Shown here: in pieces, positions 26,247 through 34,786 of the stretch
How positions within the stretch are numbered: position 1 is the first letter of the stretch
Layout of the letters: every line of letters starts with the position of its first letter
Origin: Paenibacillus sp. 453mf
GTDB lineage: Bacteria > Bacillota > Bacilli > Paenibacillales > Paenibacillaceae
Assembly: GCF_900116105.1 (NCBI RefSeq)
Contig: NZ_FPAC01000008.1
Coordinates: 37,614 to 101,613 of the forward strand
Reading direction: 5' to 3'
Length of the DNA: 64,000 nt
Translations under genes and position numbers: made by a program
The notes under the pieces: model-generated
What the model was told of the DNA's origin: nothing
Database searches by the model: none
Seen by the model: only the letters and a program-made list of their open reading frames with translations

Positions 26247-27077
26247 TTATTTCAGCTCCGTCATCTTCACGCCGTCCATATCATCAAAGGTTTGATTCTC
26301 TCCTGCCATAGCCCAGCAGAACGTATAGTTGCTCGTTCCTACGCCGCTATGTATGGACCAGCTCGGTGAAATCACTGCTTGGCCTTGACGGACAACTAGA
26401 TGCCTTGTTTCTTCAGGCTCACCCATCATATGGAATACAACTCCATCCTCCGGAAGGTTAAAGTACAAGTACACTTCAGAACGACGATTATGCGTATGCG
26501 CAGGCATGGTATTCCACATGTTCCCTGGATCGAGCTCTGTGATCCCCATGACCAGCTGACAGCTCTTGATTCCGCCTTCATGAATGTATTTATATATGGT
26601 TCTTTCATTCGATGTCTGAATACTACCTAAGTGAGCTGGCGTCGCTTCCTGCTGTGTCGCCTTCGTCGTCGGGTAAGCATGATGAGCAGGTGTGGATACA
26701 AAATAAAACTGTGGAGCTTCTCCTGATCCTGAATGGAAGATCACTTCCTTCACACCAAGGCCGACATACAGACACTCTTTACTTCCCACCTCATACCGAA
26801 CCCCATCGGCAGATACCGTTCCATGACCACCGATATTAATGATACCGATTTCACGACGAGCAAGAAAAAAGTCGGTCCCAATATCCTTCAAATTAACTTC
26901 CAGCTTGATATCCTGTGACTCTGGAACCGCAGACCCTACGATGTAGCGATCCACATGAGAATACACGGTAACGAGCTCATCTTTTGCAAATAAGTGATCG
27001 ATCAAAAATTCCTCACGTAGACGGCTGGTATCATAGTTCTTCACTTCATTTGGATGAGCAGCATAACGATTTTGCAT
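26247..27077 (-). CDS. kduI: 5-dehydro-4-deoxy-D-glucuronate isomerase
   Basis: A 276-residue cupin-fold isomerase of normal KduI length. It turns 5-keto-4-deoxyuronate, the product of oligogalacturonate lyases, into 3-deoxy-D-glycero-2,5-hexodiulosonate. WNTMPAHTHNRRSEVYLYF holds the zinc-binding His and Glu residues, and RYAAHPNEVKNYDTSRLREEFL is the conserved N-terminus. AAAGGATTG lies before the ATG. It is first in the operon, 64 bases before the DeoR gene. Confidence 0.96.
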   Translation of the reverse strand: MQNRYAAHPNEVKNYDTSRLREEFLIDHLFAKDELVTVYSHVDRYIVGSAVPESQDIKLEVNLKDIGTDFFLARREIGIINIGGHGTVSADGVRYEVGSKECLYVGLGVKEVIFHSGSGEAPQFYFVSTPAHHAYPTTKATQQEATPAHLGSIQTSNERTIYKYIHEGGIKSCQLVMGITELDPGNMWNTMPAHTHNRRSEVYLYFNLPEDGVVFHMMGEPEETRHLVVRQGQAVISPSWSIHSGVGTSNYTFCWAMAGENQTFDDMDGVKMTELK

Positions 27078-27245
27078 CTGATATCAATCCTTTCGTATGT
27101 CTTGGTTTATATTGGAAGTTCATATAGGTTTATTTTAGTTTATTTTAATCGATTTGTGTACCCTTTTATCTTTGAAAAATATATCTCTGCTCCAACATTG
27201 TATAAATCATGGCGATTCATTGCCTTCTTCTATTAAGAATGTAAA

Positions 27246-27271
27246 AAAGCGACCCCTCTCGGGATCGCTCA
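27246..27271 (-). terminator. Terminator of deoC
   Basis: On the minus strand AGCGATCCC and GGGGTCGCT form a stem followed by TTTTTT. Confidence 0.88.
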
Positions 27272-27292
27272 TCATTCTAATCTTATATTCGT

Positions 27293-27970
27293 TTAGTAGC
27301 TGCTGTCAGAACGCTCGCCTTTTGCAATCGCAACGCCGCCGCTTGTTCCAATACGAGTAGCTCCCGCCTGAATCATCGTTAATGCATCCTCGCTGCTGCG
27401 GACTCCTCCAGAGGCTTTCACGCCAACATCAGGTCCCACTGTTTTACGCATGAGTGCTATATCTTCCTTCGTCGCTCCCCCTGTAGAGAAGCCCGTGGAA
27501 GTCTTCACAAAATCAGCACCGGCTTGTACAGCCAGCTCACATGCACGTACCTTCTCTTCATCCGTTAAGAGGCATGTCTCGATAATGACTTTGGTCAGTG
27601 CTTTGCCTTTAGCAGCGTTAACAACAGCCGCGATGTCCTCGCGAACATACTCATCATTGCCATCTTTGAGCGCACTGATGTTGATCACCATGTCCACTTC
27701 TGTTGCTCCATTGTTAATAGCATCTGTAGTTTCGAAAGCTTTTACCGCAGAAGTTGTTGCGCCTAGAGGAAAACCGATTACAGTACACACTTTAACCTCA
27801 GGCGTGTCTTTCAGTACTTCGTAAGCGGCAGCAACAAAAGCTGGATTGACACATACCGATGCAAAGCCATAGGTCTTCGCTTCCTCTGCCAATTTGATGA
27901 TATCCTCTTTGCGGGCATCGGCCTTAAGCAGTGTATGATCAACCAAAGGAGAAATCGCTGTTTGATTCAT
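27293..27970 (-). CDS. deoC: Deoxyribose-phosphate aldolase
   Basis: A 225-residue class I aldolase that splits 2-deoxyribose 5-phosphate into glyceraldehyde 3-phosphate and acetaldehyde. [10 protein letters not shown] is the conserved N-terminus, [14 protein letters not shown] the next block, [13 protein letters not shown] the Glu/Cys block, and [14 protein letters not shown] carries the Schiff-base Lys; KASGGVRS the second active-site Lys. I set the start at 27970 because GTGAGGACG lies 6 bases before it; the frame from 28009 adds 13 implausible residues. Lone gene behind its own terminator. Confidence 0.96.
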   Translation of the reverse strand: MNQTAISPLVDHTLLKADARKEDIIKLAEEAKTYGFASVCVNPAFVAAAYEVLKDTPEVKVCTVIGFPLGATTSAVKAFETTDAINNGATEVDMVINISALKDGNDEYVREDIAAVVNAAKGKALTKVIIETCLLTDEEKVRACELAVQAGADFVKTSTGFSTGGATKEDIALMRKTVGPDVGVKASGGVRSSEDALTMIQAGATRIGTSGGVAIAKGERSDSSY

Positions 27971-28077
27971 ATTTATCGTCCTCACTATCGTTATATTCTG
28001 TAACTCCACATCTAATCATACCAATACTAACTAGGTTTGCAAAGGCAGGCTAGATCTATTCATATGCGTGAGTAAAA

Positions 28078-28117
28078 AAGAGCACCTTGCTCGATGGTTA
28101 GAAGGGCAAGGTGCTCA
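28078..28117 (-). terminator. Terminator of the qox operon
   Basis: On the minus strand GAGCACCTTGC and GCAAGGTGCTC form an 11-bp stem followed by TTTTTT. It lies beyond the 47-bp repeat array. Confidence 0.9.
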
Positions 28118-28176
28118 TTCATTATAGATATCTTAACTTATATAAGCTGTAGCTGCTTATTGTCCTGAAGTGAGGT

Positions 28177-28364
28177 TTAGTGAGCAGCAAGTTGCTTACT
28201 AAGAACTGTACTTCTCTTAGGGCTTAGTGAGCAGCAAGTTGCTTACTAAGAACTGTACTTCTCTCAGGGATTAGTGAGCAGCAAGTTGCTTACTAAGAAC
28301 TGTACTTCTCTCAGGGATTAGTGAGCAACAAGTTGCTTACTAAGAACTGTACTTCTCTCAGGGA
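28177..28364. repeat. Four-copy 47-bp tandem repeat after qoxD
   Basis: Four contiguous 47-base units start at 28177, 28224, 28271 and 28318, and a partial fifth starts at the qoxD stop (28365). Units differ only at the unit end (TTAGGGC versus TCAGGGA) and by one G/A change in unit 4. Each begins with an inverted repeat (TTAGTGAGCAGC opposite GTTGCTTACTAA) and holds a second small AGAA/TTCT stem. On the plus strand mismatches become G-U pairs; on the minus strand they are A-C mismatches. The unit start resembles the qoxD 3' end (AGTCGCTCACTAA on the minus strand), which suggests duplication of that end. Confidence 0.95.
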
Positions 28365-28700
28365 TTAGTGAGCGACTTGGTTGTTCATCATGATCCAGAT
28401 CGAACCTACAACGATTGTAAGCACGAGCAGGATTCCTAGAATCAGACCCATAACGTTCCATTTTGGCTTACCTGCTTCTCCATCACGAATGTGCATGAAG
28501 AATAAGAGCTGAACCCCAAACTGCAGTACCGCCATGATCAAAATGATAACCATGTTTACGGTTCTACTAAACATGTCATTCAGAACGACAACAAGCGGAA
28601 TGATGGTCAGGATAATCGAGATGACATACCCAATGGTGTAAGATTTAAGTGATCCATGCTCTTCATGAGATTCATGTGCATGATTATGCTGTTCTGCCAT
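28365..28700 (-). CDS. qoxD: Quinol oxidase subunit IV
   Basis: A 111-residue membrane protein with three hydrophobic segments (about 24-44, 49-70, 82-103), the size and layout of the subunit IV of haem-copper oxidases. The N-terminus is His-rich (HNHAHESHEEHGS). It stabilises assembly of the oxidase. It lies 1 base after qoxC and is the last gene of the operon; its stop codon abuts the tandem repeats. Confidence 0.9.
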   Translation of the reverse strand: MAEQHNHAHESHEEHGSLKSYTIGYVISIILTIIPLVVVLNDMFSRTVNMVIILIMAVLQFGVQLLFFMHIRDGEAGKPKWNVMGLILGILLVLTIVVGSIWIMMNNQVAH

Positions 28701-28701
28701 C

Positions 28702-29313
28702 TTACATCACCCCCATCAGATAGACGATCGTAAGGAGGAAGATCCATACGACGTCCAAAAAGTGCCAGAATAAGCTAAGGTTCATTACTTTACCACGAAT
28801 CTCAGGAGTAATTCCGCGCTTCTTCAATTGAAGAAGCAGGCCGAACATCCAGAAGAGACCAAACGTTACGTGAGCGCCGTGAGTACCAACCAAAGTATAG
28901 AACGCACCTGTAAATGCACTTGTTGTGATTAGAGCTCCATGATGAACCATTTCATAAAACTCGAAAATTTCAAGACCAAGGAACGTCAGCCCCAGTACAG
29001 CTGTGACAATCAGCCAGATCGTTAATCCCTTTTTATCTTCGCGGTTCATCGCAAGAATAGCGAGTCCACTTGTGAAGCTGCTCGTCAATAGGACGAATGT
29101 GTTGATAATAATGACCGTCATGTTAAACAGATCCGGCCCTGCTGGTCCGCCTGCCGTATTATCCTTCAACACGATATAGGTTGCAAAGAATACAGAGAAC
29201 AGAATCAAGTCAGAGATTAGAAATAGCCAGAATCCTAAAGTCTTTAGTTCCTGTGGATCATGATGACCATGATCGTGATCATCATGATGATTATTTACTG
29301 CTGTGTGTGCCAT
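28702..29313 (-). CDS. qoxC: Quinol oxidase subunit III
   Basis: A 203-residue membrane protein with five hydrophobic segments, typical of subunit III. It has a His/Asp-rich N-terminus (NNHHDDHDHGHHDP) and the conserved GTHGAHVTFGLFWM and LSLFWHFLDVVWIFLLTIVYL segments. The start overlaps the stop of qoxB by one base, which implies translational coupling. It supports proton uptake stability of the oxidase. Confidence 0.94.
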   Translation of the reverse strand: MAHTAVNNHHDDHDHGHHDPQELKTLGFWLFLISDLILFSVFFATYIVLKDNTAGGPAGPDLFNMTVIIINTFVLLTSSFTSGLAILAMNREDKKGLTIWLIVTAVLGLTFLGLEIFEFYEMVHHGALITTSAFTGAFYTLVGTHGAHVTFGLFWMFGLLLQLKKRGITPEIRGKVMNLSLFWHFLDVVWIFLLTIVYLMGVM

Positions 29314-31295
29314 TATACCGACCCCCTCAAGGCTGCTTCGGTACGTCTAACTTCTTCAGCCGGGATGTAGTAATCCGTGTCGTACTGGAATGAGCGTGCG
29401 AACAGAGTCGCAACCACGCCAAGCAGTCCAGGGATATACATCCACCACCAATCCCATACAAACCCGAAGCCTGCGATAAAGAAGAAGACAGACATCACGA
29501 TTGGAATACCTGTGTTTTTCGGCATATGAATTGGCTCATATGTTGGCTCAGCTGTTTGTGTTTGATGAGCGCCCGTAGCTTTACGTTGTTTATCCTCCCA
29601 AAACTGATCGACAGAATCGACTTTTGGAACGATAGCAAAGTTATATTCAGGTACCGGAGAAGGAATAGACCATTCGAGTGTACGAGCATCCCATGGATCC
29701 GCTCCGACCTTGTTTTCTTTGTATTTACGAATACCATCTGCAATTTGCAAGAGCTGGAACAGGAATCCGGCACCCATCAGGAATGCCCCGACAGAAGATA
29801 CCACGTTCAGCGTTGCCCAGCCTGTATCCCATCCATACGTGTATAGACGGCGAGTCATACCCATTAGACCGAGTGCATATTGCGGCATAAATGTGATATA
29901 GAAGCCAATGTTCCATGTCCAGAATGCCCAATGTCCCCAACGGTTCGGCAAGTTGAATCCGAACAGCTTCGGCCACCAGTAGTACATACCAGCAAAGTAA
30001 CCAAACACTACACCACCGATCAGAACCTGGTGGAAGTGAGCGATCAGGAAGTAACTGTTATGGAACTGGAAGTCAGCCGGCGCAACGGACAGCATAACTC
30101 CTGTCATCCCCCCGATGATAAAGCACGGCAGGAAAGCAATGGTCCACATCATTGGAAGTGTAAAACGAATTCGTCCGCGGTACATCGTAAACAGCCAGTT
30201 AAAGACCTTGACACCTGTAGGTATCGAAATCAACATGGTCGTGATCGCGAAGAATGCATTGACATCGGCGCCTGATCCCATCGTGAAGAAGTGATGGACC
30301 CAAGTAAAGAAGGACAGAACGCTGATAATCAACATGGCAAATACCATTGATTTATATCCGAACAATCTCTTTCTCGAGAATGTCGCCACGATTTCGGAGA
30401 AGATACCGAAAGCCGGCAGAACAACGATATAAACCTCTGGGTGACCCCACATCCAGATGAGGTTGATATACATCATCGGGTTGCCCCCGAGATCCAGCGT
30501 GAAGAAATGTGTTCCTGCAAAACGGTCCATGAAGAGCAAGAACAAAGTCACAGTCAGGATTGGGAATGCAAACAAAATAATAATGTTCGTTGCAAATACG
30601 GACCAGGTAAACATCGGCATTTTCATCCAAGTCATACCTGGAGCACGCATCTTGATAATTGTTACAAGGAAGTTAATCCCTGTTGCAAGGGAACCGATAC
30701 CGGATATCTGTATCCCCCATATATAGAAGTTCTGTCCTACCCCGGGGCTAAATTCAAGCCCTGATAAAGGCGGATAACTGAGCCATCCGGCTGCAGGTGA
30801 ACCCCCGATTACGAATGAAAGGTTAAACAGCATTGCACCCAGGAAGAACAGCCAGAAGCTGACAGCATTCAGATAAGGGAAGGCAACATCTCGCGCCCCG
30901 ATCTGAAGAGGTACAACGACATTAAACAGACCGAACATAAATGGCATCGCCATAAAAAGAATCATGATCGTTCCGTGTGTAGTAAAGACTTGGTTATAGT
31001 GATCGGCATGCAAGAATTCCATACCTGGTAAAGCCAGCTGGAATCTCATCATAAGCGCGTCCACGCCACCGCGGAACATCATTAGAATCGCGGCCAAGAT
31101 ATACATGATACCGATTTTTTTGTGGTCAACGGTAGTTAACCAGTTTTTCCAGAGCCAGCCCCATTTTTTAAAATAAGTGAGTCCTACGACGATCGCAAGC
31201 GATGCTAGGCCGATAGATACCTGTGCCCCTAAAATGAGGGGATCGCCTGTTACTAAAAACTCTGTCGTCAGAAACTCCCACAAATCACTTAACAT
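29313..31295 (-). CDS. qoxB: Quinol oxidase subunit I (catalytic)
   Basis: A 660-residue haem-copper oxidase subunit I with about 14 membrane segments and a longer C-terminus than cytochrome c oxidase subunit I, as in QoxB/CyoB. WMWGHPEVYIVVLPAFG holds the CuB His and the cross-linked Tyr; VTVHH-like FTWVHHFF gives the other CuB His pair; HDTYYxVAHFH-like SYFLIAHFHQVLIGG gives the haem His ligands. It reduces oxygen to water at the haem-CuB centre and pumps protons. Spacing of 29 bases from qoxA; one-base overlap with qoxC. Confidence 0.97.
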   Translation of the reverse strand: MLSDLWEFLTTEFLVTGDPLILGAQVSIGLASLAIVVGLTYFKKWGWLWKNWLTTVDHKKIGIMYILAAILMMFRGGVDALMMRFQLALPGMEFLHADHYNQVFTTHGTIMILFMAMPFMFGLFNVVVPLQIGARDVAFPYLNAVSFWLFFLGAMLFNLSFVIGGSPAAGWLSYPPLSGLEFSPGVGQNFYIWGIQISGIGSLATGINFLVTIIKMRAPGMTWMKMPMFTWSVFATNIIILFAFPILTVTLFLLFMDRFAGTHFFTLDLGGNPMMYINLIWMWGHPEVYIVVLPAFGIFSEIVATFSRKRLFGYKSMVFAMLIISVLSFFTWVHHFFTMGSGADVNAFFAITTMLISIPTGVKVFNWLFTMYRGRIRFTLPMMWTIAFLPCFIIGGMTGVMLSVAPADFQFHNSYFLIAHFHQVLIGGVVFGYFAGMYYWWPKLFGFNLPNRWGHWAFWTWNIGFYITFMPQYALGLMGMTRRLYTYGWDTGWATLNVVSSVGAFLMGAGFLFQLLQIADGIRKYKENKVGADPWDARTLEWSIPSPVPEYNFAIVPKVDSVDQFWEDKQRKATGAHQTQTAEPTYEPIHMPKNTGIPIVMSVFFFIAGFGFVWDWWWMYIPGLLGVVATLFARSFQYDTDYYIPAEEVRRTEAALRGSV

Positions 31296-31324
31296 GAATG
31301 AAGGGCCTCCTTTCGAGCTAATGT

Positions 31325-32233
31325 TTATTCGTGCGTTGTTTCCGCGGATTCTTCTTTATCCACTACGTATTTTGTAACGATATCGTTAAACAGTCCTTCA
31401 GGGAAGGCCGAGAAGTACTGAACTTCCTCAACACTTGGATCTGAGAGCTGGTCATAACCTTCGGCCGTAAGCGGCTGAGAGTTCAGCTTCACTTCGTTAA
31501 TCCAGTTATTGTAGTCTTCTTCGGAAACGGCATTTACATCAAACTTCATATCTGTGTAATGCTCTCCAGAGAAGTTAGCTCCTGAACCCATAAAGGTTCC
31601 CTGCTCATCTGCTTGAAGATGAAGCACCATGGCCATACCAGACATCGTGTACATTTGTCCGCCAAGCTCCGGAATCCAGAAGGAGTTCATCGGTGCATCC
31701 GAAGTCAGCTCGAAACGGATCGGTGTGTCTTCCGGAATCGTCAGCGTATTTACAGTTGCTACGTTCGAATCTGGATACATAAACAACCATTTCCAGTCCA
31801 AGGAGGTAACTTGAATTGTAAGCGGCTCCTTATCAGACACGAGCGGTTTCGAAGGCTCTGTTGCATACGTATAGCGCACAGTGACTGCACCAAGTACAAT
31901 AATGATTAGAATAGGAAGTCCCCACCATATCGCCTCGGCAACTGTGCTGTGCGCCCAGTTCGGTGAATATTTAGCTTTGTTTCCAGGTGTGTCACGATAT
32001 TTCCATACAATAACACCGACTAGTATTAATGTAGGTACAATGATGATCGCACACAAAATGGTTGAAATAATGATCAAATCCCTTTGTGCTTCGCCGATCG
32101 GTCCACTTGGATCGAGTACAACGTATTTTCCGTTCTCATCTGCAAACAGTGACCAAATCATAACGCCCAAGGTAACAAGCGTAATCACTACTGCGAGAAT
32201 GATTTTGGAAAGCGATCTAGGTTTTTTATCCAT
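31325..32233 (-). CDS. qoxA: Quinol oxidase subunit II
   Basis: A 302-residue protein with two membrane helices and an external cupredoxin domain. The CuA ligands of cytochrome c oxidases (a CXXXC motif) are absent; instead GSGANFSGEHYTDM stands at that place, as in quinol oxidases. This is the main reason for calling the operon qox rather than cta. No lipobox Cys is present. I place the start at 32233 (MDKKPRS), because AAAGGAGAGGGG lies before it; the frame from 32260 includes that site. First gene of the operon. Confidence 0.93.
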   Translation of the reverse strand: MDKKPRSLSKIILAVVITLVTLGVMIWSLFADENGKYVVLDPSGPIGEAQRDLIIISTILCAIIIVPTLILVGVIVWKYRDTPGNKAKYSPNWAHSTVAEAIWWGLPILIIIVLGAVTVRYTYATEPSKPLVSDKEPLTIQVTSLDWKWLFMYPDSNVATVNTLTIPEDTPIRFELTSDAPMNSFWIPELGGQMYTMSGMAMVLHLQADEQGTFMGSGANFSGEHYTDMKFDVNAVSEEDYNNWINEVKLNSQPLTAEGYDQLSDPSVEEVQYFSAFPEGLFNDIVTKYVVDKEESAETTHE

Positions 32234-32405
32234 CTTGATCCCCTCTCCTTTAATGCGCAATTACAAACGATGCTACTATCTTCCCCCTAAAGATATCAGA
32301 AATTCATAACAATAAAACGGATGTTAACAAATTTGTCGAATTTGATCACAAATTTTGTGAATTTTTTCTCACAAATGATCTGTTTCCTTGCATTACGCAA
32401 CAAAA

Positions 32406-32454
32406 AGAGCCTTAACCCCTCAAACCATTTTTGGTTTGTCAGCTAAGGCTCTTT
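32406..32454 (-). terminator. Terminator of the small membrane gene
   Basis: On the minus strand AAAGAGCCTTA and TAAGGCTCTTT form the outer stem, CAAACC/GGTTTG the inner, followed by TTTTTGTTG. Confidence 0.88.
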
Positions 32455-32508
32455 ACCAAATATACAGCTGTTTGAATCAGTCATTTCCCTCTCCCTCATA
32501 TGCCGGCT

Positions 32509-32784
32509 TTATTGATCTTCAGACTCTTGATCTTTTCTATGGAGATCGAGAAGTCCCATCGCTTTTCCTATAAAGTAAATGTAGACACTACCCACCAAAA
32601 AGCCTATGCCTACCATAATTCCCATGTTGCTGTTCGTGAGTGCATGCAGATTAAACAAACAGATGATCACGCCAGTAATTAAGGCTACCCAGGCCATTAC
32701 CGTCATCATGAACACCATGCGTACAGCTCGGTCATCCTTCTCTCTGGCAGCGCTGACACGTGCAGGTTTGTTCACAATCATCAT
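32509..32784 (-). CDS. Small two-helix membrane protein, unknown
   Basis: A 91-residue protein with hydrophobic segments at about 24-48 and 53-75, a basic N-terminus and an acidic, charged tail (HRKDQESEDQ). I do not recognise the family. It lies between the qox operon and bglA with its own terminator. A TGTAAGTGCTTACT sequence 22 bases upstream resembles a cre/LacI operator. The strong AAGGAGTTGACTT sequence before the ATG supports translation. Confidence 0.7.
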   Translation of the reverse strand: MMIVNKPARVSAAREKDDRAVRMVFMMTVMAWVALITGVIICLFNLHALTNSNMGIMVGIGFLVGSVYIYFIGKAMGLLDLHRKDQESEDQ

Positions 32785-32805
32785 AAGTCAACTCCTTCTA
32801 AATTT

Positions 32806-32819
32806 TGTAAGTGCTTACT
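32806..32819 (-). promoter_or_regulatory. cre/LacI-like site
   Basis: TGTAAGTGCTTACT is one base from the TGTAAGTGCTTACA found before bglA and close to the CcpA consensus apart from TG for the central CG. It lies 22 bases before the small membrane gene. Confidence 0.5.
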
Positions 32820-32982
32820 ACATTTAATATATCACACTTCAACAAGAATTGTTCACTATTTGTTCAAAATTTAGTCAAAGATATTTCATTATTTTTGAAA
32901 TTACAGGACTTTATCCTTATATTTACAATCCATATCTGGTATTTATTCATTGACACTTCACAATTTTGACTTATTTTCGTAT

Positions 32983-33021
32983 ATAGTTTCGAATCCGCCT
33001 TTTTAATGAGTTATGAAATGG
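32983..33021. repeat. Dispersed intergenic element, copy B
   Basis: Matches copy A at 12382-12420 at about 34 of 39 positions. Here GAATCC (32991-32996) and GGATTC (33020-33025) frame the core as a short inverted repeat. Confidence 0.55.
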
Positions 33022-33096
33022 ATTCACTCGAGTGAAATTATCCTTCTTTTATTCCTATGCATTTTGAAGAATTGAGGACTAGCACAGCATAGAAAA

Positions 33097-33134
33097 ATAA
33101 AAACCGATGCAGTTAAAAACTGCGGCGGTTTAAA
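33097..33134 (-). terminator. Terminator of the GH1 gene
   Basis: On the minus strand AAACCGCCGCAGT and ACTGCATCGGTTT form a stem with an internal mismatch, followed by TTATTTTTC. Confidence 0.85.
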
Positions 33135-33166
33135 TAATGAAGGAACCTTCAGATCAGCTATTTTAA

Positions 33167-34516
33167 TTATACGGGTCTCGTTTCAAGCCAGTTGTTTCTG
33201 ATCACATTTTGATACCAGTAGAAGCTCTCTTTAGGTGTTCTTACCAACGAGCGATAATCAACATGAACAAGCCCAAATCTCATGCGATAACCCTCTGCCC
33301 ACTCGAAGTTATCCATCATGGACCATGCCATGTATCCTTTGACCTGAATGCCATCGGTTATAGCGCGGTGGATTTGTGCGATATGCTGCTGTAAATACGA
33401 AATACGACGGAAGTCTTTAACCTGCCCGTTCTCCACTTCGTCATTGATGCATGCACCATTTTCCGTAATGTAAATATCGATGTTTCCGTATTTCTGCAAA
33501 TAGTGCAGTGCTTCGTACAATCCACGGGATTCAACCGGCCAGCCAATATCGGTTTGTATAAGTCCCATATCCACCTGTTCGAATCCAAGTACACCGGAAT
33601 CTGGATTGTAACGATCTACACTCATTGTATAGTAGTTGATTCCTAGATGGTCAATTGGCTGAGAAATGATCTCCATGTCTCCTGGCTTAACGTCTACCTT
33701 AGCACCGGCTTGCTCAAACCAGTCCACCATAAATTGAGGATATTCCCCTTTGAAGACCGGGTCGAGGAACCAGTCGGCAAACCATGCGATGTGGCGTTCG
33801 CTTGCTGCTTTATCCGCTTCTGACTTGCTGTAAGGAACAGCCCATTCCATATTTGGAGCGATACCGATCTTACCTTCTGTACCCAGCTCACGGAACTTCT
33901 TAACGGATTTGCCGTGTGCCAGCAGCAGACCATGACCAACATTAAGTGCTGTCTGCAGATCTCGATTACCTGGTGCATGTGCACCCAGTAGGTTGGATAA
34001 AAATGCGATACACCATGGCTCATTAAACGTGAGCCAGCTCTTGATCTTACCATTAAACTCACGGTACATAATTTCTGAGAATTTCACAAAGGCGTCAACC
34101 GTTCTGCTGCTCTCCCAGCCGCCTGCGTCTTGAAGCGTTTGAGGCAAGTCCCAGTGATACAAGGTACAGAACGGCTCAATCCCATTCTCGAGCAGTTTGT
34201 CTACGAAGCGATGATAATAATCAAGACCGGCTTGGTTGATCTCACCGTCTCCATCTGGAAGAATACGTGACCAGGATACCGAGAATCGGTAGCTCTGAAT
34301 ACCTAGCTGGTTCATTAGTGCAATATCTTCTTCATAACGATGATAGCTGTCGCAGGCGATATCGCCGTTATCTCCATTAAATACTTTACCTGGTGTTTTA
34401 GCGAATGTATCCCAGATGGACGGTCCTCTGCCGTCTGCTGTAGCTGCTCCCTCGATCTGATACGCTGCCGTAGCCGTACCCCATTTGAAATCTTTAGGAA
34501 ATTGAAAAATTGTCAT
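33167..34516 (-). CDS. bglA: Beta-glucosidase, GH1 family
   Basis: A 449-residue glycoside hydrolase family 1 enzyme, standard length. FPKDFKWGTATAAYQIEGA is the N-terminal family signature, TFNEPW carries the acid/base Glu (about 165), and DIYITENGA carries the nucleophile Glu (about 354). No signal peptide, so it cleaves imported beta-glucosides in the cytoplasm. No phospho-sugar binding residues could be judged, but the ABC-type neighbours favour unphosphorylated beta-glucosides. Cre/LacI-like sites lie upstream. It is last in a same-direction cluster with two binding proteins, two permeases and a YesMN pair. Confidence 0.95.
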   Translation of the reverse strand: MTIFQFPKDFKWGTATAAYQIEGAATADGRGPSIWDTFAKTPGKVFNGDNGDIACDSYHRYEEDIALMNQLGIQSYRFSVSWSRILPDGDGEINQAGLDYYHRFVDKLLENGIEPFCTLYHWDLPQTLQDAGGWESSRTVDAFVKFSEIMYREFNGKIKSWLTFNEPWCIAFLSNLLGAHAPGNRDLQTALNVGHGLLLAHGKSVKKFRELGTEGKIGIAPNMEWAVPYSKSEADKAASERHIAWFADWFLDPVFKGEYPQFMVDWFEQAGAKVDVKPGDMEIISQPIDHLGINYYTMSVDRYNPDSGVLGFEQVDMGLIQTDIGWPVESRGLYEALHYLQKYGNIDIYITENGACINDEVENGQVKDFRRISYLQQHIAQIHRAITDGIQVKGYMAWSMMDNFEWAEGYRMRFGLVHVDYRSLVRTPKESFYWYQNVIRNNWLETRPV

Positions 34517-34566
34517 TAGAGTCCCCCCGTTATTTACAGATTACTTCGAAGATTTACATTTTCTCT

Positions 34567-34643
34567 AAAACGTTTTCGATTAGATCAAAAAATAAAGCTA
34601 ACTGATCAAAATATCAATTAACTTCTTGATGTAAGTGCTTACA
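34567..34643 (-). promoter_or_regulatory. Operator pair before bglA
   Basis: AACGTTTTCG at 34569-34578 and the palindromic TGTAAGTGCTTACA at 34630-34643 lie before bglA. The second matches 13 of 14 cre positions (TG instead of CG). Both motif types recur before the first binding-protein gene. Confidence 0.55.
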
Positions 34644-34715
34644 CATTTTCATAAAAATTATAGTTTATAATTACCGGAAGGTCAATGAAATAACTCTAGA
34701 TTTGGGCAAAAAAAC

Positions 34716-34752
34716 AGAGAGAAGATTATCGGAGCAAAATCTTCTCTCTGTG
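34716..34752 (-). terminator. Terminator of the first binding-protein gene
   Basis: On the minus strand ACAGAGAGAAGATT and AATCTTCTCTCTGT form a 14-bp stem followed by TTTTTTT. Confidence 0.92.
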
Positions 34753-34786
34753 AGGTACTACCTAATGATATGAAAATGAAAACTGA

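Noticed and set aside
28177-28364. Repeats as a possible CRISPR array
   Set aside because: The 47-base units are contiguous with no variable spacers and no cas genes.
31325-32233. Operon as a cytochrome c oxidase (ctaCDEF)
   Set aside because: Subunit II lacks the CuA cysteines and cytochrome c domain, which points to a quinol oxidase.
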